Made by a program: the position numbers and the translations under genes. Shown here piece after piece: positions 24,039 through 30,994 of a stretch of DNA of 53,566 nucleotides. The DNA comes from Gammaproteobacteria bacterium. Lineage in GTDB: Bacteria; Pseudomonadota; Gammaproteobacteria; Competibacterales; Competibacteraceae. Positions within the stretch are counted from its first letter, which is position 1; each line of letters starts with the position of its first letter. A model generated the notes under the pieces. The model was not told the DNA's origin. It saw nothing but the letters and a program-made list of their open reading frames with translations, and did no database searches. The DNA lies in assembly GCA_024235035.1 (NCBI GenBank), contig JACKNE010000020.1, forward strand, positions 1 through 53,566. Direction: 5' to 3'.

Positions 24039-24775
24039 GGCGTTACCGCACACGGTGGGGCATTCTCATCCCACGCCTCAGCCATTCGGCGGGCGCGCTG
24101 TAAATGATCCGGCGTCAATACGCGATCGGTCTGGCCCCAGGCGATGCCGGAGCGGGCCAGCAGCAGGGTTTCGGGGAAATGAGTGCGGACCTGCTCCAGA
24201 TCGTGCAACACGGCGATCACCGTGCGATGCTCGGCGTGCCAGGCCCGCACCACGGTGAGCAAATCGGCGGTGGTGCGGGCATCGATAGCGGTAAAGGGCT
24301 CGTCCAACAGGATCAACCGGGCGTCCTGCAACAGCATCCGTGCGAACAGCACGCGCTGAAACTGGCCCGCTGACAAGCTGCGAATCGGGCGTCGCCGAAA
24401 GTCTGCCAGCTCCACCGCCGCCAGCGCGTCGACCGACCGGCTTTCCAGTTCGGCTGTGACCGCGCCGAATGGGCCGATACGTCGCCAGTGGCCGAGCAGC
24501 ACGACGTCCAGGACAGTGATTGGAAACTGGCGGTCGATCTGGGCCTGCTGGGGCAGATAGGCGATGTCGGATCGCTTCAGTGCCGCGTGATCGATCCGAC
24601 CGGTGGTCACCGGCAACAGGCCCATGATAGCTTTGAGTAGGGTGCTTTTACCGGCTCCGTTCGGCCCGACGATCGCTGTCAGCGAGCCACTGGCGAAGGC
24701 GCCGGAGAGATGATGGACTGCCGGATGACGATCGTAGCAGACCGTCAAGTTTTCAACTCGAATAGCGGGATTCAT
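24035..24775 (-). CDS. znuC: ZnuC zinc ABC transporter ATP-binding protein
   Basis: A 246-residue ATPase: Walker A GPNGAGKST, IAYLPQQAQIDRQFPITVLDVV Q-loop region, signature SLSAGQFQRVLFARML, Walker B LILLDEPFTAID and VIAVLHDLEQV. The QIDRQFPITVLDVV pattern is that of the zinc/manganese ABC group. A 37-codon gene ends 6 bp before its start; znuB overlaps its end. Confidence 0.94.
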   Translation of the reverse strand: MNPAIRVENLTVCYDRHPAVHHLSGAFASGSLTAIVGPNGAGKSTLLKAIMGLLPVTTGRIDHAALKRSDIAYLPQQAQIDRQFPITVLDVVLLGHWRRIGPFGAVTAELESRSVDALAAVELADFRRRPIRSLSAGQFQRVLFARMLLQDARLILLDEPFTAIDARTTADLLTVVRAWHAEHRTVIAVLHDLEQVRTHFPETLLLARSGIAWGQTDRVLTPDHLQRARRMAEAWDENAPPCAVTP

Positions 24776-24781
24776 GACAAG

Positions 24782-24895
24782 TCAATGCAGTGCCCAGAGC
24801 ACGGTTAGCCAGAGTCCAGCCACCAGGACGATCGCTGTCAGCAGCCGTTGCGCGGCGCCGCTGGCCAACAGACTGAAGGAAAAAGGTGGCTTCAT
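24782..24895 (-). CDS. 37-residue single-helix membrane peptide of the zinc operon
   Basis: The ATG at 24895 overlaps the stop of the WD40 gene (TGATG) and the stop lies 6 bp before znuC, so it fills the gap exactly. The product starts MKPPFSFSLLASGAAQRLL and continues as one hydrophobic helix (AIVLVAGLWLTVLWAL) ending in His. I know no name for it. Coupling to znuC suggests a small partner or regulator of the zinc importer; it may also be a translational spacer. Confidence 0.6.
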   Translation of the reverse strand: MKPPFSFSLLASGAAQRLLTAIVLVAGLWLTVLWALH

Positions 24896-25929
24896 CAGGC
24901 AAACTCGAAGACCGCGACTGTACCGTCCTCGCCGCCCACTGCCAGCAGTCGCTCTCGGGGATGCCAGGCCAGTCGTTGGAAACCGCCGCGCAAGGTTCCC
25001 TGCCAGATCAGCCGATACCCTTGATCATTCAAGGCCCAAACCAGCAGATGCCCACTCTGATCACCAGTGGCCAGCCAGTCCCCGTCCGGCTGAAAAGCCA
25101 ATTCGCGCACTGTAGCGAAGGGACCTTCGATATTCAGCGGAACCTTGCCGGTGGGTGGGCCGCGGGTGAAATCCCAGAGCGTGATGATTTCGCGATCTCC
25201 GGTAGCCAGCCAATGCGAGGCGCGATCCCAGGCCAGCGCACACACCTTGGAGGCATAGCCGCTCATCTGAAAATCTGTAAGCTCCGGCCAGGTCCAGCAG
25301 CGCAGGCTGTTGTCCTGACAACCGCAAGCCAGATACTGACCGTTCGGCGCCCAGCAGGCGTTCAGCAGCGGGGACGAATGAAGGAGAATCTGCTCGCCGG
25401 GCGCCGCCGGATTTCCCCAATCCCACAGATGCACCTGACTGTAAGCGGTTGAGGCTAGTAGCGGTTGTTGCGGATGCCAGGCCAGAGCGGTAATCGTGCT
25501 GATGTGCGGCTGAATGTGGTGGAGCGGTTGACCGTCGAGACTCCAGGCACGCAACTCCTTGCCCGCCGCTGTGATGAGCAAATCGGCATACGGCGAAAAA
25601 CTCACGTCGCCGACCCAGGCGTTGCCCGTTACCAGCTGCAAGCGTTCCTCGCCGCTGGTTATATCCCAAACCCGTGCGCAGCCATCCTGGCCGCTACTAG
25701 CCAGCCAGCGGCTATCGCGTGACCAGGCCACTTTCAAGGTTCCCCCGGCATGCCCAAGCCAGTTCTGGCGGAGGTCGCCGGTCGCACCGTCTGCCACAGT
25801 CAGCGAGCCGCTGACCACAGCCACCGCCAACCAGCGTCCATCTGGAGACCACGCTAGGTCTTGCACGCTGTCGGTGGTTTCAAGCCGCCAGCGGATGTGA
25901 ACCGATTCTGCCTGTCTGTTCATGCGCAT
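24895..25929 (-). CDS. WD40 beta-propeller protein of the zinc operon
   Basis: A 344-residue protein with about seven WD40 repeats (for example WSPDGRWLAVAVVSGSL, WSRDSRWLASSGQDG ... VWDI, WHPQQPLLASTAYSQVHLWDW, FQPDGDWLATGDQSGHLLVW, WHPRERLLAVGGEDGTVAVF). No signal peptide, so probably cytoplasmic. WD40 proteins next to COG0523 GTPases occur in other proteobacterial zinc loci; the function, perhaps a scaffold for metal transfer, is not established. It starts 12 bp after the GTPase gene. Confidence 0.88.
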   Translation of the reverse strand: MRMNRQAESVHIRWRLETTDSVQDLAWSPDGRWLAVAVVSGSLTVADGATGDLRQNWLGHAGGTLKVAWSRDSRWLASSGQDGCARVWDITSGEERLQLVTGNAWVGDVSFSPYADLLITAAGKELRAWSLDGQPLHHIQPHISTITALAWHPQQPLLASTAYSQVHLWDWGNPAAPGEQILLHSSPLLNACWAPNGQYLACGCQDNSLRCWTWPELTDFQMSGYASKVCALAWDRASHWLATGDREIITLWDFTRGPPTGKVPLNIEGPFATVRELAFQPDGDWLATGDQSGHLLVWALNDQGYRLIWQGTLRGGFQRLAWHPRERLLAVGGEDGTVAVFEFA

Positions 25930-25941
25930 GCCATGGCCTCA

Positions 25942-27315
25942 TCAATCTAGGCAGGCCTGAAAGCCGGTCGTAAGGTCAACGCGATCCAGATTACGACCAA
26001 TAAAAATCATCTGGCTTTGCCGAGGCTCCTCATCACGCCAGGGTCGGTCCGCCTGTCCGTCGAACAGCATGTGAACGCCCTGAAAAACAAAACGGTTGAG
26101 GTTATCGGCCAAGTGCAGTACGCCTTTCATCCGGTAGATATCCGCCCCCTGCTCGCGCAGTAGTGCACTCAGCCAGAGATTCAGTTTATGGATATTCACC
26201 GGGCGTTCCTCGACAATCGCTACAGAGGACACCGTATCATCGTGCCTATGACCGGGGTTATAGGCACGGGCGAACAGCGGTTGCATGAGTTGCCCGTGCG
26301 GATCGAGCACGCGCAAGGTGAATTCGTCAGGGTGGTGTTCGGTGAATAGTGCAGTGTGCACGGTTTCTGGTAACTGGAGCGGAAAGCACTTGGAGCCGGG
26401 CTGGCTCAGCCGCAAACGATAACAGCCGACATCCGGTTTCAACTGATCACCCGGTCGCGCCTCGATAACCGGAGCTGAGAACAACCGGATAGCGGTTTCC
26501 TTGCTGACCGCCAGCGCATCGTGTTCCGATACCGACAGCAGGACCAGGTGCATCGCCGGATCGGGGCCATCTTCCAGAACTAAGGTCGATTCGCCAGCGG
26601 GCAGGACATACCAACCTGCCCACTCAAAGGGATATTCCGGTTCCAGAAACGCTGGATTGAGGTCCAGCGCCCGCTGCAGATCGAAACCGCCTAGATCCAG
26701 CACCTGGGCGAGATCGACCTGCGCCATCCGGGCACGCTGGATTTTTGCCAGCCCGTTCATCGCACGGAGGCGGGTTTCCAGACCCTCCACGGTTGCGTCA
26801 TCCACCAGATCAACCTTGTTGAGTACCAGCGCATCGGCGAACGCGATCTGTTCGCGGCATTCCGCGCTATCCTCCAAATGTTGCGCGAGGTGTTTGCAAT
26901 CGACCAGAGTCACGATGCCGTCCAGCCGGAAGTGGTCTTTCATCTCGTCGTCCATGAAAAAGGTTTGGGCCACTGGACCTGGATCGGCCAAGCCAGTGGT
27001 CTCGACCAGAATCCGGTCGAATTTATCGCGGCGTTTCATTAGGTTACCGAGAATACGAATCAGGTCGCCGCGCACCGTGCAGCATAAGCAACCGTTGTTC
27101 ATTTCGAAGATTTCTTCCTCGGCGTTGACGACCAGGGCCTGATCGATGCCGATCTCGCCGAACTCGTTTTCGATCACAGCGATGCGCTGGCCGTGCTGTT
27201 CGGTCAGAATACGATTGAGCAGGGTGGTTTTCCCGGCACCGAGAAAACCAGTGAGGACCGTAACAGGAATGCGAGCATCGGCAATGTTCGTAAGTATCAT
27301 GAGCGGCGTACCCAT
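25942..27315 (-). CDS. COG0523 (CobW/ZNG1-type) GTPase, probable zinc chaperone
   Basis: A 457-residue G3E GTPase. Seen: Walker A GFLGAGKT (residues 23-30), ENEFGEIGIDQALV, the metal-binding GCLCC motif (75-79), switch ETTGLADPGPV, NKVDLV and a C-terminal CobW_C domain (about 345-455). Longer than the minimal family members (about 320-400) because of an insert between the two domains. Zinc-starvation COG0523 proteins move zinc to client enzymes; the neighbours (znu genes, divergent zur) support this reading over cobalamin work. An alternative start is ATG 27300. First gene of the minus-strand zinc operon. Confidence 0.9.
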   Translation of the reverse strand: MGTPLMILTNIADARIPVTVLTGFLGAGKTTLLNRILTEQHGQRIAVIENEFGEIGIDQALVVNAEEEIFEMNNGCLCCTVRGDLIRILGNLMKRRDKFDRILVETTGLADPGPVAQTFFMDDEMKDHFRLDGIVTLVDCKHLAQHLEDSAECREQIAFADALVLNKVDLVDDATVEGLETRLRAMNGLAKIQRARMAQVDLAQVLDLGGFDLQRALDLNPAFLEPEYPFEWAGWYVLPAGESTLVLEDGPDPAMHLVLLSVSEHDALAVSKETAIRLFSAPVIEARPGDQLKPDVGCYRLRLSQPGSKCFPLQLPETVHTALFTEHHPDEFTLRVLDPHGQLMQPLFARAYNPGHRHDDTVSSVAIVEERPVNIHKLNLWLSALLREQGADIYRMKGVLHLADNLNRFVFQGVHMLFDGQADRPWRDEEPRQSQMIFIGRNLDRVDLTTGFQACLD

Positions 27316-27316
27316 T

Positions 27317-27367
27317 AATTTGAGATTCAGTTCTCATTTTCCGAATACGATAATCGATTCTCAAATT
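27317..27367. promoter_or_regulatory. Inverted repeat in the cobW-zur divergent promoter (candidate Zur operator)
   Basis: AATTTGAGATTC (27317-27328) is repeated inverted as GATTCTCAAATT (27356-27367), 11 of 12 positions matching, flanking AT-rich sequence including CGATAATCG. It fills the 75-bp gap between the GTPase start and the regulator start. Position fits a Zur-controlled divergent promoter, but it does not match the standard enterobacterial Zur consensus. Confidence 0.45.
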
Positions 27368-27390
27368 CAGTCAAGAGGGGGGTAGAGCAG

Positions 27391-27786
27391 GTGAGCTATG
27401 CCACGCGGCAACGAGAGGTGATTTTGGGCATCCTGCGCCAGGCGAGCCAGCCGTTGACGGCGCAGGAGATCCGTGAACGGGCGAACCAGAATCGCACGGG
27501 GATTGGGCTGGCAACGGTGTATCGCGCCTTGAAAATATTCATGGCGCAGGGCGAAATCGCTCAGGTCGAGATTCCGGGCACGGCTCCCTGCTATGAGCCG
27601 ACCGACCGTGGCCATCACCATCACTTTATCTGCCAGCATTGCCGGCAGGTGTTTGATGTGCAGGGTTGCGTTCGCGATCTGGAAAAGCTGGCTCCTCAGG
27701 ATTTCCAGGTCGAACGGCACGACATTACCTTATATGGGTTTTGCGCGAACTGCGTGGAAGGTCATGAGCAGCCGGAAACAAAGTGA
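27391..27786 (+). CDS. zur: Fur-family regulator, probable zinc uptake repressor Zur
   Basis: A 131-residue Fur-superfamily repressor: winged-helix N-terminus (RQREVILGILRQASQPLTAQEI ... GLATVYRALKIF), the metal-site run GHHHHFICQHC and a second pair CANC making the structural zinc site with CQHC. Starts at GTG 27391 with AAGAGGGGGG upstream. Divergence from a zinc operon is the main reason for choosing Zur over Fur or PerR. Likely binds zinc and represses the GTPase-znu-zrg operon and perhaps itself. Confidence 0.85.
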   Translation: MSYATRQREVILGILRQASQPLTAQEIRERANQNRTGIGLATVYRALKIFMAQGEIAQVEIPGTAPCYEPTDRGHHHHFICQHCRQVFDVQGCVRDLEKLAPQDFQVERHDITLYGFCANCVEGHEQPETK

Positions 27787-28034
27787 GCGTGCCCGTCGAT
27801 CGGCTATTTTACGGTAACCTCATAAAGGCCAAGGTCGGGTCGTTCATCGTGGCCCTGAGCGATGTCCATATGGATCGAGTTCAATCCGCGCTCTTGTTTG
27901 CAGGAACGCATGGCGCCCTACCCTCGTCAACCGGTGTTATCTTGAATTTATATCCAAATTGGAGCATAAAATACGTATTATGTAATTATTTATCATATAA
28001 CGGCTTTCATTATTCAAATAGGAGTTTTTCATTA

Positions 28035-29063
28035 ATGGCCCGTTCTGGAATTCGTTATGAAGAAGTCAAAGAGGTTGCCGAAACGCTGCTCACGCATGGC
28101 CTTAATCCCACTATTCAGCGTGTACGCGAGCAGCTCGGTACCGGCAGCAACACCACCATCAGTGAACATCTCAAGCGTTGGCAACAGCAAATGGCTGAAA
28201 CACCTCGAGCCGTGTTACCACCAACGGTACCTGAGGCAGTGACCCATGCGATGGAGACGTTTTGGAAAATCGCTGTCCAGTACGCTGAAACCGCTTTCGA
28301 GGAGCAACGTATCATCACTCTCAGAACGGTAACTGCCGCGGAACAAGCACGCGATGCAGCCCTCACTCAATCACAACAGATCCAAGCTGAAGCCGCTGAG
28401 ATCCAACGTCAGTGGGAAATCGCTCAAGCAGCCCAGCACGATTTAGCAAACCGCTTGCTAATAGAGCAGGAACGCCGAGCCGCTGCTGAAACAGCGATTC
28501 AAGCAGCTGAAGAACGAGTTCAGGCGGCAATCATCTCGGTAAATCAGATGCGTGCTGAAACCGATGCCCGAATCGCCCAGATGGATGTCATGCTTCAACA
28601 AGCATATGCTGACCTTGAGCGGCAACGGCTGGAAGCCAGACGACAGCTTGAGTATGAGCGCGAGCGCAATGCAGCCAACGAGGTAAAATTAACGCAACTG
28701 CTAGACCAGGAACGCGCCGAGCGTGCCGCAGAACAACAAGCGTTTTCTGTGGAACGTCAGAATCGCCTACATCAACTGGAAAACGCTCAGCGGGAATATG
28801 CTGAATTACAGCGGAATCTGGCTCATAATCGGGAACGCCTGGAGCAATCCACCGCCACATTGGACACTCTTCACGCAACGCTTGAACAACGTGAAGTGCG
28901 GATTCAAGAAGCAGAGCACACTCTGGAAATTATGCGCGTTCGTCTGGAAGTTGAGACCAATCTGCGGTTACGGTTGGAGAAGGAAACAGTGGAGTTGCAT
29001 GAATTATTCAAAGGCATCATCTCTCAACCCGAGCACACCAAATATTTTGAATTGAAAGAATAA
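28035..29063 (+). CDS. KfrA-like DNA-binding coiled-coil protein
   Basis: A 342-residue protein with an N-terminal KfrA-type DNA-binding domain (about residues 1-115; RYEEVKEVAETLLTHGLNPTIQRVREQLGTGSNTTISEHLKRW) and then a long Gln/Glu/Arg-rich coiled coil to about residue 330. KfrA proteins are best known from plasmids as autorepressors with a structural coiled-coil tail. ATG 28035 with GGAG at 28021-28024 is preferred to an upstream frame reaching 27783. The 248-bp upstream gap (27787-28034) is AT-rich and holds a palindrome AATACGTATT at 27970-27979, a possible autoregulatory operator. Confidence 0.8.
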   Translation: MARSGIRYEEVKEVAETLLTHGLNPTIQRVREQLGTGSNTTISEHLKRWQQQMAETPRAVLPPTVPEAVTHAMETFWKIAVQYAETAFEEQRIITLRTVTAAEQARDAALTQSQQIQAEAAEIQRQWEIAQAAQHDLANRLLIEQERRAAAETAIQAAEERVQAAIISVNQMRAETDARIAQMDVMLQQAYADLERQRLEARRQLEYERERNAANEVKLTQLLDQERAERAAEQQAFSVERQNRLHQLENAQREYAELQRNLAHNRERLEQSTATLDTLHATLEQREVRIQEAEHTLEIMRVRLEVETNLRLRLEKETVELHELFKGIISQPEHTKYFELKE

Positions 29064-29092
29064 TAATCCATGCTCACCGATTTTCGAGCTCA

Positions 29093-29122
29093 AGCCAAGC
29101 CGGGGCGCTATCCCGACTGGCT
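29093..29122. terminator. Imperfect hairpin between convergent genes
   Basis: AGCCA...CGGG pairs with CCCG...TGGCT across a short loop in the 133-bp gap between the KfrA-like gene and the chemoreceptor gene. It may end transcription from one or both sides; no T-run is evident. Confidence 0.3.
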
Positions 29123-29196
29123 GGTGTGAATAAATTGCGCATCGCTCTCTGCCGCTTCTAGCACGGGTTAACACCCAGCAATCGATTCGCATCCAT

Positions 29197-30969
29197 CTAG
29201 AATTCTTCCCATTCCTCGGTAGCTGTAGCTTTGGCTGTGAGGTTTTTTCTAGTCGGAATTACTCGAAGCGCAGGGCGAGCAGTCGTAACCACCGGCTTGG
29301 CAGCTGCAATGGACGAGCGAGAGCCTTCTTTTGAGTAGGGTCGCCGCTCAGGTTGCCGTTTGGTCGAGACGGACGGGATTGCAGATGCGATCGTCTCGAT
29401 CCTGGTTTCGCTCTCCTGCGTGTTCAACTTGAAGAAGCCCATCAGGCTTTTCAATTCCCGCGCTTGTTCGCCCATCGACTGACTAGCGGCAGCCGTCTGC
29501 TCGACCAGAGCGGCATTTTGCTGAGTCGTCTGATCCATTTGAGAAACGGCTTTATTGACCTGCTCGATACCGCTGGCCTGCTCTCGAGCCGCGGCAGCTA
29601 TTTCAGCGACGATGTCACTGACTTTCTTAACAGCAGCGACGATTTCCTGGAGAGTCTTTCCCGATTGCTCGACCAGTTTGCTGCCGCCTTCGACTTTAGC
29701 GACGCTGTCGGTAATCAGCGTCTTAATCTCTTTGGCGGCATCCGCGCTGCGTTGCGCGAGTTTACGCACTTCACTAGCGACGACGGCAAAGCCTCGACCT
29801 TGTTCCCCTGCCCGGGCTGCTTCAACCGCCGCGTTGAGGGCCAATAAATTGGTCTGGAAGGCAATTTCGTCGATGACTCCAATAATATCAGCGATCTTGC
29901 GGCTACTTTGGTGAATAGCCTCCATCGCCGAGACCGCTTGGTCAACGACCTGCCCACCCTGTTCGGCTTGGGTGCGGGCAGCGCCAGCCAGTTGATTAGC
30001 TTGCCCAGCATTATCAGCACTATGCCTAACTGTGCTGGTGAGTTCTTCCATGCTGGAGGCGGTTTCTTCCAGGGCGCTGGCTTGCTCTTCGGTGCGTTGG
30101 GATAAGTCGGCGCTGCCTCGCGCAATTTCGGCAGCAGTGGAGTCAACCTGTGAGGTGGTCTGCTGCACCTCGCCGACAATCCGTCGTAGTTCCCTTCCCA
30201 TCTCCTGCACAGCTTGCAGGAGTTGACTGATTTCATCCTTTCCAACAATTTGAACGGTTGCGGACAAATCTCCCTCAGCAAATTGTCGACTCAGCTTTGC
30301 TGCCTCTTTCAGGGGCAGGGTAATCGTGCGCGTGATAAGGAAAGAAACGACGACCGCTAACATAATAGCGCCACCGAGCATGAGGTAGGTTGATAACAAA
30401 GCCTTATCACGATTGAGTGCCGCACTCTCGATAAACATAGCAGCTTTATTGTCCGCAAAATCGACAATGGCTTTGATTTGCTGGCTGAGTGCCTTCACCT
30501 GTTCAGCCCCCTTCCCTGAGGTAATCGCCGCGGCTTCCGCTCTATTACCCTCGCGCATCAAGGTAATGACTTCATCGCGAATCGGTTTCCAGTCTGCGAA
30601 CAATGCACGCGCTTTTTCAATGCCTTGTTTATCGCCTAGAAACCGTTCCGCTAAAAGATCGAAGTTTGCATAGGCGCCCTTTTCGATCTTAGCGACTTTT
30701 TCTGTAGCAACGTCGATTTCTCCAGGTGTTCTCGCAAGCGCAACATCTTTCATGGAGCGATGCATACTGGTAATTGCTTCTTCGACTTTCAATGCAGATG
30801 TACTGACGGCGTAAGGATGCCGGTATAACTTCGTAGTCAAGTCAGACAGTTCTTTCAGATAGCCGACGATCATCACGCCGACGATTGCTATCATCACAAT
30901 CAATATGCCGAAACCTAACCCTAGGCGAACGCCAACTTTTAGTTTATTCAGTCTATTTAGCATGACCAC
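29197..30969 (-). CDS. Methyl-accepting chemotaxis protein with CheR-docking pentapeptide
   Basis: A 590-residue chemoreceptor: membrane helix at about 14-36, periplasmic four-helix-bundle ligand domain (about 37-190), second membrane helix (about 192-212), HAMP (about 213-265) and a cytoplasmic signalling hairpin with the conserved tip IDEIAFQTNLLALNAAVEAA and GRGFAVVASEVRKLAQRSA. After a basic, flexible linker the protein ends EWEEF, which fits the x-aromatic-x-x-aromatic docking motif for CheR/CheB. The ligand is unknown. It lies 25 bp after a related receptor gene with a nearly identical signalling region. No che genes are in the window. Confidence 0.92.
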   Translation of the reverse strand: MVMLNRLNKLKVGVRLGLGFGILIVMIAIVGVMIVGYLKELSDLTTKLYRHPYAVSTSALKVEEAITSMHRSMKDVALARTPGEIDVATEKVAKIEKGAYANFDLLAERFLGDKQGIEKARALFADWKPIRDEVITLMREGNRAEAAAITSGKGAEQVKALSQQIKAIVDFADNKAAMFIESAALNRDKALLSTYLMLGGAIMLAVVVSFLITRTITLPLKEAAKLSRQFAEGDLSATVQIVGKDEISQLLQAVQEMGRELRRIVGEVQQTTSQVDSTAAEIARGSADLSQRTEEQASALEETASSMEELTSTVRHSADNAGQANQLAGAARTQAEQGGQVVDQAVSAMEAIHQSSRKIADIIGVIDEIAFQTNLLALNAAVEAARAGEQGRGFAVVASEVRKLAQRSADAAKEIKTLITDSVAKVEGGSKLVEQSGKTLQEIVAAVKKVSDIVAEIAAAAREQASGIEQVNKAVSQMDQTTQQNAALVEQTAAASQSMGEQARELKSLMGFFKLNTQESETRIETIASAIPSVSTKRQPERRPYSKEGSRSSIAAAKPVVTTARPALRVIPTRKNLTAKATATEEWEEF

Positions 30970-30994
30970 TCACTCCTAATTATGCAAAAAGCAT

